Notes: a model not told the origin generated them from the letters alone. Positions 21,494 through 31,729 are shown, numbered from the stretch's first letter. The stretch is 64,000 nucleotides of DNA from Thiohalomonas denitrificans (GCF_900102855.1 NZ_FMWD01000002.1:408090-472089), one strand, 5' to 3'. Numbers and translations: made by a program.

Positions 21494-21949
21494 TCACCGC
21501 AGGCTGTATTCCCTCAGTCGATCGCCTTTCTCCTGGTACATACGGCCGCCCATTTGCTCCAGTTCGGAGCCAATCTCCCGGCGGGCCCTGGGGAAAAGAT
21601 CCTCCTCTTCATCACTCAGATGGTGCTCCAGGACTTCGTTGAATTCGATCAGGGATTGCTTCCAATGCTGATCGGAGGGATCGATCTTCGCCAGTTGCGC
21701 CAGCCTGTCGCGCATCTCCTGATGCTCCTCCAGGCTATCCCGCACCTGCTCCTGTTCGTGACTCCCCTGGCGCTCGATCACCGGATAGAGGAGATGCTCT
21801 TCAATCCGGGTGTGGATCTCCAACTCCTGCCGAAGCAGTTCAAACAGCTGATGTCGCAAATCCAGCTGTTCGGCCGTGGACGCCGTCATGCGCCCGACCA
21901 GATCACGCACATGGGCATGGTCCACCTTAAGGAACTCGATAGCATCCAT
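21494..21949 (-). CDS. Hemerythrin HHE-domain protein
   Basis: 151-residue helical protein of the hemerythrin-like HHE family, which binds a di-iron centre and senses or carries oxygen, nitric oxide or iron. Metal-ligand candidates are in KVDHAHV, HTRIEEHLLYP, EEHQEM and EHHLSDEEEDLFP. The start at 21949 (MDAIEFLKVDH) has ACAGGAG upstream. It is divergent from the Lon-like protease gene over about 175 bp. Confidence 0.88.
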   Translation of the reverse strand: MDAIEFLKVDHAHVRDLVGRMTASTAEQLDLRHQLFELLRQELEIHTRIEEHLLYPVIERQGSHEQEQVRDSLEEHQEMRDRLAQLAKIDPSDQHWKQSLIEFNEVLEHHLSDEEEDLFPRARREIGSELEQMGGRMYQEKGDRLREYSLR

Positions 21950-22124
21950 TCTCCTGTCCTCCTTGGGCCTTCCGTTGCCTAAAGTATAGAAATGGCAGGC
22001 GCCGAACACCGTAATCTCGGAGAAGAATTCGTCGCCGGAACGCACCGCCTGCCCGCGGGGCGGCTCCTACACTTTGCCTATCGGCATTGCTCGCCGGTTC
22101 CGACTTCGATTGCAGGGAGGCGTT

Positions 22125-24539
22125 ATGGCAAATCAGATTCGACCATTGCCGGGTTCCGAACTACGCCGGGAATGCCGCCCGGAAGAGCTGGGATTCAATT
22201 CCACCGAAGAACTGCCCGATCTGGAGGGTGTTGTGGGCCAGGAACGGGCATTGCGGGCCATCGGCTTCGGCATCGAAATCAAGAGCGTCGGCTATCACAT
22301 GTATGCCCTTGGTCCCATAGGCACCGGGAAGACCACCACCGTACGCAAGTTTCTCGAGCAGGATGCCGCCGGGAAACCGGCCCCCGATGACTGGCTGTAC
22401 GTCAATAACTTCCAGAATCCCGACAAACCAAAGGCCCTGCGGATGTCGCAGGGGTGCGGTTCCGGATTTCGCAACGACATGGACCAATTCGTGGAGGGGC
22501 TAAAAAGTGAAGTACCACGCTCATTTGAGGAAAAGGAGTACGCCCAGGAACAGCAGCAGCTTCAGCAGGACTACCAGCGCCGCGCCAAGGAGCTGTTCCA
22601 GCAGCTGGAGGCCGACGTCCGCGAGTCCGGATTCGGACTCATGCAAACCCCCCAGGGCATCATGCTCGCCCCCCTCTCCGACGACGAAATGATGACGCCC
22701 GACCAGCTTGCCCAGCTCCCCGAGAAGCGTCGCCGGCAGATCGAGGCTCGCCAGGAGGAGCTCGAACGGGAGACCCGGGAGACCATGCGTCAGGCCGAGC
22801 AACTGCAGAAAGAGGGTCGTGAAAGGTCACGAGAACTGGATCGGCGCGTGATCGCCATGGCGGTGGACAGTCGCCTCAATGAACTGAAGGAGCGCTACCG
22901 TGATTTTCCGGAAATCTCCGGATTCCTGGGCGAGGTCCGCAAATCACTGCTCCACAATGTGGAGGCCTTCAAGCACCTCAATCAGTTGGAGCAGGCATCC
23001 GGACAGGAGCAGATGCTACTCGCACAGATGCAGGGAGGACAAACCCCCTCATTCGACGAATACCGGGTCAATCTGGTGGTGGATAACAGCCATGCCGTCG
23101 GTGCCCCGGTGGTGGAAGAGAGTCATCCAACGGTCCCCAATCTGATCGGGCGTATCGAACATCAGGGACAGTTCGGAACCCTGGTGACCAATTACCGGCT
23201 TATCAAGGGCGGTGCACTTCACCGCGCCAATGGCGGCTATCTCATGCTCGATGCGGTGGAGTTGCTGACCAAGCCCGCCGCTTGGCAGTTCCTGAAGAGG
23301 GCTCTGAAAAGCCGCAAGATCGTTATCGAAGGCATCAACGAGGCCATGGGGGCGCTCACTACCCGCACTCTGCAACCGGAGCCGATCCCGCTGGAGACCA
23401 AGGTGATCGTCATCGGTGACCCGATGATCTACTCCCTGCTCTATCAGCATGACCCCGAATTTCAGGAACTGTTCAAGGTCAAGGCCGATTTCGAGACCCG
23501 AATGGACTGGTCGCCTGACAATATGCACCGGTATGCCCGCTTCGTCGGCACGGTATGCCGCGAAGAGGGGCTGCGGCACTTCGACCCGTCCGGCGTCGCC
23601 AGGGTGGTCGAGTTTGGCGGACGAATGGCATCCCATCGCGACAAACTGGCCATCAAATTCGGAGATATCGTCGACCTGTTGCGCCAGTCCAGTTACTGGG
23701 CCGGTGTCAACGGCAATGCACTGGTCCTCGGCAGCGATGTCAAACAGGCCGTCGACGAGCAGATCTTCCGCGGCAACCGTGTCGAAAAACGGCTACAGGA
23801 GATGATCGAGGAAGGTGCAATCCTCATCGACACCCGGGGAAAACGGGCCGGGCAGATCAACGGCCTTGCCGTTCTGTCGGCGGGGGATTACAGCTTCGGA
23901 CACCCTTCGCGCATCACCGCCCGCACCTATGCGGGGAGCGAGGGTGTGGTCAACATCGATCGGGAGAGCAAGCTGGGTGGTCCGCTGCACAACAAGGGCT
24001 CGATGATCCTTGCGGGATACCTGGGCGGACGCTACGCCCATGACATGCCGCTCTCGCTCTCCGCAACCCTGACCTTCGAACAGCTGTATAGCGGCGTGGA
24101 GGGCGACAGCGCCTCCTCTGCCGAGCTGTTTGCGCTACTCTCTGCTCTCACCAATCTGCCGCTACGGCAGGACCTGGCGGTGACCGGCTCCGTCAATCAG
24201 CATGGCGAGATCCAGGCGATTGGCGGCGTCAACGAAAAGGTCGAGGGGTTCTTCAGTGTCTGTCGAATGACCGGATTGACCGGCAAGCAGGGGGTGGTGA
24301 TCCCCCAGTCCAATGTTCGTCACCTGATGCTGCGCGATGAGGTCGTAGAGGCCGTCGAAGCCGGCGATTTCCACATTTACCCTATCACCACCGTGGATGA
24401 GGGTATCGGACTGCTGTGCGAACGCGATGCGGGTGATCTGCAGGAGGATGGAACGTACCCCGAGGACACCGTCAACTCCCTCGTCAAACAGGCGGTTCGT
24501 GACATGGCTGAAATCGGGCGCAAGTTCGCCAGCTCCTAG
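22125..24539 (+). CDS. Lon-like ATP-dependent protease (AAA_32 / S16 peptidase)
   Basis: 804 residues. It has an N-terminal AAA P-loop GPIGTGKTTT (near residues 64-73), a long Gln/Glu-rich helical insertion (about 140-260), an ATPase remainder, and a C-terminal Lon protease domain with catalytic serine in GDSASSAE and lysine in NEKVEGFF. This arrangement belongs to the LonB/LonC-like bacterial family rather than classical Lon, which has an N-terminal substrate domain missing here. GGGAGG precedes the start at 22125. Substrates are unknown; protein quality control in the cytoplasm is likely. Confidence 0.92.
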   Translation: MANQIRPLPGSELRRECRPEELGFNSTEELPDLEGVVGQERALRAIGFGIEIKSVGYHMYALGPIGTGKTTTVRKFLEQDAAGKPAPDDWLYVNNFQNPDKPKALRMSQGCGSGFRNDMDQFVEGLKSEVPRSFEEKEYAQEQQQLQQDYQRRAKELFQQLEADVRESGFGLMQTPQGIMLAPLSDDEMMTPDQLAQLPEKRRRQIEARQEELERETRETMRQAEQLQKEGRERSRELDRRVIAMAVDSRLNELKERYRDFPEISGFLGEVRKSLLHNVEAFKHLNQLEQASGQEQMLLAQMQGGQTPSFDEYRVNLVVDNSHAVGAPVVEESHPTVPNLIGRIEHQGQFGTLVTNYRLIKGGALHRANGGYLMLDAVELLTKPAAWQFLKRALKSRKIVIEGINEAMGALTTRTLQPEPIPLETKVIVIGDPMIYSLLYQHDPEFQELFKVKADFETRMDWSPDNMHRYARFVGTVCREEGLRHFDPSGVARVVEFGGRMASHRDKLAIKFGDIVDLLRQSSYWAGVNGNALVLGSDVKQAVDEQIFRGNRVEKRLQEMIEEGAILIDTRGKRAGQINGLAVLSAGDYSFGHPSRITARTYAGSEGVVNIDRESKLGGPLHNKGSMILAGYLGGRYAHDMPLSLSATLTFEQLYSGVEGDSASSAELFALLSALTNLPLRQDLAVTGSVNQHGEIQAIGGVNEKVEGFFSVCRMTGLTGKQGVVIPQSNVRHLMLRDEVVEAVEAGDFHIYPITTVDEGIGLLCERDAGDLQEDGTYPEDTVNSLVKQAVRDMAEIGRKFASS

Positions 24540-24583
24540 GCGAACGAAGCGAGTGAAACCGGGTTGGGCTATTGGAAGTGCCC

Positions 24584-25378
24584 TTATTCGGGAGGAAACG
24601 GCCTCGCCGAGACCATCTGGCGATCGGGAACGGGTCGTACCCAGGGATAATTGGCGCGGCCCCTGGCGCACTGGCGCTCGTTAAACCCGGAATCGTCGTC
24701 CCGCGCCAGCAGGCCGCTGAACATGACATTGCTGCGATCCTTTACGTGTCGGAGACCCAAAAGGGCGTGGCCAAGCTCATGGATCAGACTCGACTCTCCG
24801 ACACTCCTGCCCAGCACGGCATAGCCGGCCATGTGGTTGCGGTAGAAGAGGCGGTCACGCGACGTTTTCAGATAGTCGGTCTCCTCCTCGAGGTAACCGC
24901 CGTATCCCACGGCGGTGATGCCATCGCGTCCAATGGTCCAGTCGAGGCGTTTTACAAAGACGACTCCGGCTGAACGGCGCGGGGTCAGGCTGAAGAAGGC
25001 GCGCTCCCATGGCGACAATCCATTGTTGAACTCCATCGACTCCCATTCGGAAAGCAGCGGCGGCCCGACCACGTAATTGACCGAATGCACCCGCAGAAAG
25101 ATCCGGCAGACGTCGAGCTTTTTCTGGGCCAGTCGAAGGGCCGCTGCAATCCGGTCGGGTTGCGGAGAATTCCCCGAAGTGAGATAGATATTCAAATCGG
25201 CAAAAGAGCCGTAGCCATCGGGAATATCGGCAGGGGGTATCCGCAAGCTCTTGCCGATACTGATATTTCCTGCCAGTCTGCTACCGTCCGGAACGACCTC
25301 ACCCCGGGTGGCGGTGGCAGTGGCACCGAGCAGGATAGCCGCCAACAGGCAGCTGGTGCCCCAAACTTTCCCGGTCAT
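24584..25378 (-). CDS. Exported zinc metalloprotease-like protein (matrixin-type motif)
   Basis: 264 residues with a signal peptide (1-25) and HELGHALLGLRH near residue 205, the extended zinc motif HExxHxxxxxH found in matrixin/archaemetzincin-like metallopeptidases. DVCRIFLRVHSVNYV is a probable beta-strand segment before it. I prefer the start at 25378 (MTGKVWG); the frame opens 10 codons earlier at 25408 with no better ribosome-binding site. Substrate unknown. It converges on the Lon-like gene. Confidence 0.75.
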   Translation of the reverse strand: MTGKVWGTSCLLAAILLGATATATRGEVVPDGSRLAGNISIGKSLRIPPADIPDGYGSFADLNIYLTSGNSPQPDRIAAALRLAQKKLDVCRIFLRVHSVNYVVGPPLLSEWESMEFNNGLSPWERAFFSLTPRRSAGVVFVKRLDWTIGRDGITAVGYGGYLEEETDYLKTSRDRLFYRNHMAGYAVLGRSVGESSLIHELGHALLGLRHVKDRSNVMFSGLLARDDDSGFNERQCARGRANYPWVRPVPDRQMVSARPFPPE

Positions 25379-25498
25379 AGCCCGCCCCCGTGTTGAGTCG
25401 TTTCCCATAGATTAAGCAATCTGGGAAGGAACGCTAGTGGTCCATGCTCAACCCCCAATTGCAGCAAAGTTCATGGGCGCATCATCAGGGAGGAAAAC

Positions 25499-26422
25499 AT
25501 GGCGCATCCATTGTTCGTCGAAAAACGTCACCCCTTCGTTCTCGGCCATCGAGGGGTCCCGCTGCTCCACCAGGAAAACAGCCTGGCCGGACTTGGCCGG
25601 GCAGTCGAACTGGGCATCGAGGGTGTCGAATTCGACGTCTACAGGACCCGGGATGACCACGTGGTGCTTTTCCACGACGAAGAAACCCACCGACTGACCG
25701 GGGTGAGGGGCAGGATCTCCGACATGAGCTGGGACGAAGTCTCACGGCTGCGCATCCGGCGCCGGCTCGATGTGGGGGGCGGGAGGATAATCGACTACGG
25801 ACGGGAAGAGAGAATCCCGCTGCTGGAAGAGGTTCTCGATGAATTCAGCGGCAAGCTGCTAATGAATATTGAAATGAAGGCCTATGCACCCCGCTGGGAC
25901 CGCCGGCACACCGGTACCGAGGTGGCCCGGGTTATCCGCCGCTGCGGGGCGGCGAATTCGGTAGTCGTCACTTCCTTCGACTTCTTCATGCTCTGGTATC
26001 TGGAGCGGGAGTTTGCCGGTCTGCATTCGGGCTTCGCCTACGACGACGGCATGCTCGGCGAGAAAGCAGGCGAGTGGTTCGAACGGATACCGGAGATCCG
26101 AACCGACCTGGCCAGGATGCCCGGTAATCAGAACGGTGTGAGTTTTCTCAATTTTCTAATGGAAGCGAATGCCATCGGTCGTTTGATCGACTCGACCCTT
26201 GTCGATGCTGAGTACACGCTCATCGACAGCGACACCGTCGAACGTTTCCACGCCAGGGGAATGTTGGTCGGTGCCTATACCCTCTTTCCGCTGGATACCC
26301 GACTTGCCCGTCATTCGTACGAAGAGCCGCTGGAAATCATCCGCCGTCTCGCCGAACAACGGGTGGACTGGATCGAGACCGACGATCCTGAGCAACTCCA
26401 GGAATTCTTTGCCCATCTGTAG
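25499..26422 (+). CDS. Glycerophosphodiester phosphodiesterase
   Basis: Cytoplasmic GDPD-family enzyme (UgpQ type, 307 residues) that hydrolyses glycerophosphodiesters to glycerol-3-phosphate and an alcohol. The catalytic first histidine is in GHRG (residues 16-19), the metal ligands in EFDVYRTRD, the second histidine in LFHDE, and the late EMK and ETDDPE motifs are in place. GGGAGG supports the ATG at 25499. The stop codon TAG at 26420-26422 is part of the dispersed TGTAGGTCGG repeat. Confidence 0.9.
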   Translation: MAHPLFVEKRHPFVLGHRGVPLLHQENSLAGLGRAVELGIEGVEFDVYRTRDDHVVLFHDEETHRLTGVRGRISDMSWDEVSRLRIRRRLDVGGGRIIDYGREERIPLLEEVLDEFSGKLLMNIEMKAYAPRWDRRHTGTEVARVIRRCGAANSVVVTSFDFFMLWYLEREFAGLHSGFAYDDGMLGEKAGEWFERIPEIRTDLARMPGNQNGVSFLNFLMEANAIGRLIDSTLVDAEYTLIDSDTVERFHARGMLVGAYTLFPLDTRLARHSYEEPLEIIRRLAEQRVDWIETDDPEQLQEFFAHL

Positions 26423-26460
26423 GTCGGCCTTCAGGCCGACACCTATCGGGCCCACGCCCG
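26418..26460. repeat. Dispersed palindrome (TGTAGGTCGG family), copy 2
   Basis: TGTAGGTCGGCC...GGCCGACA (26418-26441) with a GC-rich tail CACGCCCG to 26460. It begins two bases before the GDPD stop codon, so it supplies that stop and lies between the convergent GDPD and histidine-kinase genes, where it could act as a terminator hairpin. Confidence 0.75.
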
Positions 26461-26465
26461 TTCGG

Positions 26466-28835
26466 CTAGGCAGAAACCGGACTGGAGAGCGGCTTGTCGG
26501 GCTCGGTCATCGCCATCGCCTCGACCAGCAGCCGGGCCAGCTTGTCACCTTCGATCGGCTTGTGCAACACGCCAGTCATTCCCACCTCGATACAGGCGGC
26601 ACGGTGTTCGGGGAGGACGTGCGCCGTCAACCCGACCACCGGCAGAGCCGGGGCAATCCGGTGTATGCGGCGGGTCGCCTCCAGCCCATCCATCTCGGGC
26701 ATGCTCAGGTCCATCAGCACCAGGTCGAAATCACCGCCATCAACCCGTTCAATGGCCTCTGCGCCGCTCGCCACCCCCTCAACCCGATGCCCTGAACGGG
26801 AGAGTAGCTCGGCGGCCACCCGGCGATTGATGGGTTCGTCGTCCACCACCAGCACACTCATGGCAGGAGTTGCAGGATCGGACTCGGCCTCGGCAGGTGG
26901 CATCCGCCCGCGAGGCAGATTCAACTCCACCACGAACCGGCTTCCGGCACCGGGACGACTCTCTACTCGGATGTCACCGCCCATCAATTGCACCAGTTCG
27001 CGGGCGATAGAAAGACCCAGCCCGCTCCCGCCGTAGCGTCGGGCAATACCGTCGTCGGCTTGCCTGAACCGTTCGAACAGGTGTGCCTTCGCGTCCGGAG
27101 CGATACCGATGCCGGTGTCCTCTACCGAGAACAGCAACGGACTGACCGGGTCGTCCCGCCGCAGATACTCAAGCCGAACCCGCACCTCCCCCTGCTCGGT
27201 AAATTTCAGAGCATTGCCCATGAGATTGAGAAACACCTGCCGCAAGCGACCCGCATCGCCCACCAGTACCGCAGGCACCATGGGATCAATGGTCAGACTC
27301 AGCGTCAAGCCCTTCTTGGCCGCATCAGGGGTCAACAGAAAGCGCAGTTCCTCCAGCAACTTCCGGGGTTCGAAGGGATTGCTTGCAATCTCGACACGGC
27401 CCGCCTCCACGCGGGAGTAATCGAGGACATCCTCGAGCAGGGTCGTCAATGAACGGCCCGAGTGTCGAATACTTTCCACGTATTCCCGTTGTTGGTCGTT
27501 CAGGTCGGTATCCCGCAACAGATCCGTCATGCCCAGCACCCCGTTCAGTGGGGTCCGGATCTCATGGCTCATGTTCGCCAGAAACGCCGACTTGGCGGCG
27601 TTGCCCTGCTGCGCAATCTCTTTATCACGGCTCAGGCGGCGTACCCGATCGGCCAGAGCCAGCGACATGACGAACATCTCGAACAGCACCGCCCAGAACG
27701 CCCAAATCCCGGCATCCAGGGTCAGTTCCAGAACCCCGAGCACCCCGAGCATGCCCCGGCTGGTCATGGCCACCATGACTCCCCATCCGGCCAGCAGATA
27801 GCGGGCTTCAGGTTTCCCCCGGGCAATCGCCGTCACCCCGGCTGAAATCACCAGTAGAGTCAATACCAGGTGGCTACCGCGGACCAGCGTAAAGAACAAA
27901 TGGGGTTCCAGGAAAAGGGCCAGCGGCAGACCGCCCAGGACCAGACCGATAAACAGCCGATAGACAAGCGCCAGCCTGGGTGCGATCGTCGGCAGGTCCA
28001 GGAACCGATAGACGAACAGCGCCCCGAACACCACACCCACGAGGATTCCCGGAATATTGAGCGTCGCGTAACGCTCCACTACAGGGAGTACCGCGCCAAT
28101 GGATCCCATGGCGGTCAGGAGATAGAGCAGATGGCCGCCGGCATGCCCCACATAGAACAGATAAACCGGCATCCTCAGGCTGATTCCGAGGAACAGATTG
28201 TAGAAAATCAGCGCGGCAATCGCGCCGGCGGCTGCCCAGATCGCCACCCCGTGAAAACGGCCCTCCGCCTGGGCGACGTCGTAGGGTTTAATGAAGACCA
28301 GTCCACGATGCGGTACCGGCCCTTCCAGGCGCAGCGCCACCGTGTGCCGGGTATTCGGCGGCAGGTCGATGGGCAGGATCTGGCCGATAATGAAATCCGG
28401 GGTCTCGGCCAATTCCAGAAGATCAACGGCTTGGTGGTGTACCGGCTCGTCTCCGGCGAACAGCGTCAGCTCCGCTTTTTCGATAGCGGTGTTACCCAGA
28501 TGCATGACCCACCGCCCGGGAGCATCCCGGTTTTGCACCTCGGCCACCCACCAGTAGATTTCAGCGGGGGCATCAAGGGGGGCCGGCGCCCCACTGGCCA
28601 ACAACGCACCCGCGCGTTGCTTTGCCTGGTGCGGCGTCAAATCGCCGGACGCATCTTCAAGCATTACCGGGCCTCTAACCACCGGTGAGGGATAGTCGAA
28701 AAAGGCAATAAAGCTCAGCCATCCGGCCAGCAGGAAGAGCACCGCAAGAATCGGCGCGCAGATCCAGATGGCACCGATAGAACGGATTCCGTTTGACACC
28801 GATAGTAGACGGGAAAGCGGGCGGCGATCATGCAT
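26466..28835 (-). CDS. Hybrid sensor histidine kinase with 7TMR-DISM sensor
   Basis: 789 residues. In order: a membrane anchor (about 25-45), a periplasmic DISMED2-type domain (about 50-190), seven membrane helices (about 200-385), a short coiled coil, HisKA with phospho-accepting His in [10 protein letters not shown], HATPase with [15 protein letters not shown] and GGSGLGLS, and a C-terminal receiver with aspartate in [11 protein letters not shown] and lysine in LHKPI. A histidine phosphotransfer partner and output regulator are not nearby. The start at 28835 is my choice; the frame opens 21 codons earlier. Ligand unknown, possibly a carbohydrate. Confidence 0.93.
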   Translation of the reverse strand: MHDRRPLSRLLSVSNGIRSIGAIWICAPILAVLFLLAGWLSFIAFFDYPSPVVRGPVMLEDASGDLTPHQAKQRAGALLASGAPAPLDAPAEIYWWVAEVQNRDAPGRWVMHLGNTAIEKAELTLFAGDEPVHHQAVDLLELAETPDFIIGQILPIDLPPNTRHTVALRLEGPVPHRGLVFIKPYDVAQAEGRFHGVAIWAAAGAIAALIFYNLFLGISLRMPVYLFYVGHAGGHLLYLLTAMGSIGAVLPVVERYATLNIPGILVGVVFGALFVYRFLDLPTIAPRLALVYRLFIGLVLGGLPLALFLEPHLFFTLVRGSHLVLTLLVISAGVTAIARGKPEARYLLAGWGVMVAMTSRGMLGVLGVLELTLDAGIWAFWAVLFEMFVMSLALADRVRRLSRDKEIAQQGNAAKSAFLANMSHEIRTPLNGVLGMTDLLRDTDLNDQQREYVESIRHSGRSLTTLLEDVLDYSRVEAGRVEIASNPFEPRKLLEELRFLLTPDAAKKGLTLSLTIDPMVPAVLVGDAGRLRQVFLNLMGNALKFTEQGEVRVRLEYLRRDDPVSPLLFSVEDTGIGIAPDAKAHLFERFRQADDGIARRYGGSGLGLSIARELVQLMGGDIRVESRPGAGSRFVVELNLPRGRMPPAEAESDPATPAMSVLVVDDEPINRRVAAELLSRSGHRVEGVASGAEAIERVDGGDFDLVLMDLSMPEMDGLEATRRIHRIAPALPVVGLTAHVLPEHRAACIEVGMTGVLHKPIEGDKLARLLVEAMAMTEPDKPLSSPVSA

Positions 28836-28990
28836 GGGACAGTCCCTGGTCCGGAAAAGATGCTGTCTCTTATACCTTGTCAGGCAATTCCCCTGCAAGG
28901 TTGGCTATCCGTCCGGAACACGTCTACTGCAACCGCCCGCACCGGAGTGAGCGCGTGCTCACCCCGGCAGTAGATGCTCCCCCTTACCAT

Positions 28991-29992
28991 CTACTCGATA
29001 GTCTTTTGGCCCTCCTCCGAGAACTCGCTCTCAAGCCCCTCGCTATCCAGGGCAGTCATGGTGAAATACCACTGTCCCTGGTCCAATTGCTCGAGAACGT
29101 AGGAGGTAACCCCCGCACCGATCTCCACGGTTTCGGAGTAGTCGCCGGAGCTTTGACCGTAACGGAGCCGATAGCCAGCGAGGTCTGTCAGTGCACTGCC
29201 ATCGGTGCGTGTAGTCGGGGGTGTCCAGCTGATGGCCGCACTGCCGTTGGCGGTGCCGTCGTCGTTAACCACGAGATCAAAGGCATCCAGAGCGGACGTC
29301 AATGCACCGTCGGTCACGCTAATCACAATCCCGCTGGTTGTGCCTACATCGGTAGAGCCGGGCGTCCCGCTCAAGGTACCGGTTGCACTATCGAACTGCG
29401 CCCAGGCCGGATGGTTCTCGATACCGAAAGACAACTCATCCCCATCGGGATCGGAGGCAGTGGGGGTAAACCGGTATTCGCTGTTCTCGGTCACTTCGGT
29501 GGGTGGCGTGCCACTGATTTCCGGAGCACTGTTGACCGGCTCGGATTCCGTATCGGATCCGTCATCGGTGTCGCCGGTGGACGTGTGGACGGTCAGGTCG
29601 AAGGGGTCAAGGCTCGCAACATGGGTACCATCGGTGACCTCGATGACGATGCCTGCCGTGGTGCCCACTTCGCCTGCCGCGGGGGTCCCGCTCAATTCGC
29701 CACTCTTGCGGTCGAAGCCCGCCCAAGCCGGCCGATTGATTATGGAAAACTTGAGTCTGTCACCATCGGCGTCCGTTACCGCTGGTACAAACAGATAGGC
29801 GGCACCCGCGTCTACTTCGGTGGCCGGTGATCCCTCGATGACCGGTGGGCTGTTTTCCACCACGGTTGCGTCGTCGCCATGTCGGTCCCACCAGTTGGTG
29901 TTACTGGCCGGAGGAGCCGCCTGTAGTGTCCCCATCAGCAGCCCTGCCGAGAAAAGTGCAGCCAAGCGAAGCGAAGTCTTTGGAGAGTTCAT
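28991..29992 (-). CDS. Exported protein with two putative-Ig (cadherin-like) repeats and a fibronectin-like end
   Basis: 333 residues with a signal peptide (1-26). Two similar repeats cover about 48-135 and 155-243; each holds a DADGD or DPDGD calcium-type turn and an RPAW/HPAW ...SGTL/SGEL SGTP motif, as in He_PIG/cadherin-like modules. The last 90 residues (SWTPPTTRTDGS... to the end) look like a fibronectin type III domain. No membrane anchor or sorting signal is seen. Probably a surface or secreted adhesion/carbohydrate-interaction protein. It lies upstream of the 7TM hybrid kinase on the same strand, 155 bp apart. Confidence 0.8.
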   Translation of the reverse strand: MNSPKTSLRLAALFSAGLLMGTLQAAPPASNTNWWDRHGDDATVVENSPPVIEGSPATEVDAGAAYLFVPAVTDADGDRLKFSIINRPAWAGFDRKSGELSGTPAAGEVGTTAGIVIEVTDGTHVASLDPFDLTVHTSTGDTDDGSDTESEPVNSAPEISGTPPTEVTENSEYRFTPTASDPDGDELSFGIENHPAWAQFDSATGTLSGTPGSTDVGTTSGIVISVTDGALTSALDAFDLVVNDDGTANGSAAISWTPPTTRTDGSALTDLAGYRLRYGQSSGDYSETVEIGAGVTSYVLEQLDQGQWYFTMTALDSEGLESEFSEEGQKTIE

Positions 29993-30337
29993 TAAATCTG
30001 CCCCTGATTAAAAGGTGTGGCCCGTTGGAAACGGGTGCAGTGCGTCGGTATCGACGTACCGATTCGTTGATAGGGGCTATTTTGCGCGGGACACGCCCGG
30101 GGTTCTGAGAGGTCTTTCACGTCACGTTAGAGCGCCAGCCGAGCAAACGGAACGGCAACTCATTCCTGGCGAGAAGCCTTTCGCAATTCGGACAGCATCC
30201 GCTTCTCGGGCAGCTCGGCCTTGAGCCCGACAAGCTGCTAGGCAGTAGTTAGCGCAAAGGATGAACTTGCCGAATTAACGGCTATGCTGATCATCACTGT
30301 GTCCCATTGGACGGTAGATATTCCAAGGATGGTTGGT
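29993..30337. other. 345-bp intergenic region between divergent genes
   Basis: Lies between the Ig-like protein gene (minus) and the lytic transglycosylase gene (plus). It holds the probable promoters of both and an imperfect hairpin, CTTCTCGGGC pairing with GCCCGACAAG, near 30201-30233. I looked for a cyclic-di-GMP riboswitch core and did not find one. No convincing open reading frame. Confidence 0.5.
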
Positions 30338-30988
30338 ATGCATACAGACAACGCCGCCTGCGGCATCCACATGAGTTCGCTTTCCAGAAAATCTCTTGGG
30401 GCATTCTGCTTGCTAGGGGCCCTGTTCCTGTCGACAGGCGCCGTTCAGGCAGAGTCACCAGAGCCGGATCCACCCCTGGCTGTAGATGCCTACAGCGACG
30501 AGTATGATGAACTGTTCCGCCACTACTCCCGCCGGTTCTTTGGCCCCTTTGTCGACTGGCGCTGGTTCAAGGCCCAGGCCGTGGCCGAATCCTTTCTGAA
30601 CGAGAGGGCCGTGAGTCCGGTAGGTGCCCGAGGTCTGATGCAATTGATGCCAAATACGTACAAGGAGATTCGCACCGGGCATTCGGAACTGGGCGAGATC
30701 TACTCACCCTGGTGGAATGTTGCAGCCGGCCTTTACTACAACAGCATGCTCTACCGTAAATGGAACGACGAGTTTCAGGGGAATGATCGATTCCTGCTGA
30801 TGCTGGCGAGCTACAACGCCGGCTTCTACCGGGTGCGCCAGGGGCTGCAGCGGGTCGGAAAGGTGCGGACGTGGGAGGAGATCGAAGACCATGTGCCGGC
30901 CGAAACCAGGGCCTATGTGGCGAGAATTCGGCAGCTGATGCGCCCGAAACCGCAAGCGCCTATTGTAGCCAGCGCGCAGACCCCGTAG
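30338..30988 (+). CDS. Lytic transglycosylase (SLT domain)
   Basis: Periplasmic murein lytic transglycosylase, 216 residues. The signal sequence spans about residues 12-38. The catalytic glutamate is in VAESFLNE and is followed by the family motifs GARGLMQLMP and ASYNAG. The start at 30338 has AAGGATGG upstream; a shorter start at 30371 (MSSLSRKS) is possible and gives a more usual signal peptide. There is no LysM or substrate-sensing domain, so it is a minimal family 1 enzyme. Confidence 0.88.
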   Translation: MHTDNAACGIHMSSLSRKSLGAFCLLGALFLSTGAVQAESPEPDPPLAVDAYSDEYDELFRHYSRRFFGPFVDWRWFKAQAVAESFLNERAVSPVGARGLMQLMPNTYKEIRTGHSELGEIYSPWWNVAAGLYYNSMLYRKWNDEFQGNDRFLLMLASYNAGFYRVRQGLQRVGKVRTWEEIEDHVPAETRAYVARIRQLMRPKPQAPIVASAQTP

Positions 30989-31015
30989 TGCCGGACTCAG
31001 GGAATAACCCGTTGG

Positions 31016-31729
31016 TTACTTTTCCGCAATCGGCTCCGGTTCAGAGACGAGTTTTCCATAGATCCAACCGACCTGGGGCGATTCCCCGCCGACGCCGATC
31101 TTTACCCAGTCTCCACGCCGGAGGAATTCCACCAAACGTTTGCCGCGGTCCATTACGGCGATCACCCGGTGATCGGTCCCCGGACCGCCGCGAATGTTTG
31201 CACGCCTAACGACCACTTCGGTCAAAAGCCCGAATACCTGCGGTTGTTCGGCCAGAAGTTCCTTGGCTGCCTCTTCCACTTCAGGATTCGCTCGTCCGGC
31301 CAGTTGCCGCAGAGCAAGTCGCGCATCCTGGTGGCCCTGGCGGGCCGCCCCGCTCCAGAGGCGCATGGCGGCCGGGAAATCCCGTTCAACACTGTCGCTA
31401 CCGATAGTGTAGAGGGTTCCGAGCGAAAACATGGCCTCCAGGTGCCCCTGTTCGACCGCGCGCTGCCACCAGGTGACGGCCTCCCGATCGTCAATGGCCA
31501 GACCGTAGCCGTGGTGATACATCCACCCCAATGCAAATTGGGCCTCCGCATCGCCCTCTTCGGCCAGAGGCTGCCATTGACAATAGGCCATGGCGTAGTT
31601 TCCCTGCTGCATGGCCTCGGATGCCCGGCTGTGGATATCTTCCGGTATGCCCGCCGGTTGGGCGCCTTGCGCCATACCTGTAGTCAGGCACAAACCGAGT
31701 GCCCCTACAAGTCGCAATCGTCGACTCAT
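31016..31729 (-). CDS. Exported Sel1-repeat and SH3-domain protein
   Basis: 237 residues. A signal peptide (1-23) is followed by about three Sel1-like helical repeats (AEAQFALGWMYHHGYG, EAMFSLGTLYTIG, DARLALRQL) and a C-terminal bacterial SH3 domain (VVRRANIRGGPGTDHRVI... to GWIYGKLV). Sel1 repeats are protein-interaction scaffolds and the SH3 part may bind peptidoglycan. The start at 31729 follows GGAGG. It converges on the lytic transglycosylase gene 27 bp away, so a cell-wall role would be consistent. Confidence 0.85.
   Translation of the reverse strand: MSRRLRLVGALGLCLTTGMAQGAQPAGIPEDIHSRASEAMQQGNYAMAYCQWQPLAEEGDAEAQFALGWMYHHGYGLAIDDREAVTWWQRAVEQGHLEAMFSLGTLYTIGSDSVERDFPAAMRLWSGAARQGHQDARLALRQLAGRANPEVEEAAKELLAEQPQVFGLLTEVVVRRANIRGGPGTDHRVIAVMDRGKRLVEFLRRGDWVKIGVGGESPQVGWIYGKLVSEPEPIAEK

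Noticed and set aside
30100..30290. Possible c-di-GMP (GEMM) riboswitch upstream of the lytic transglycosylase
   Set aside because: GCAAAC and a GC-rich hairpin occur, but the GGGACGCAAAGCC-type core and its pairing are absent on both strands.
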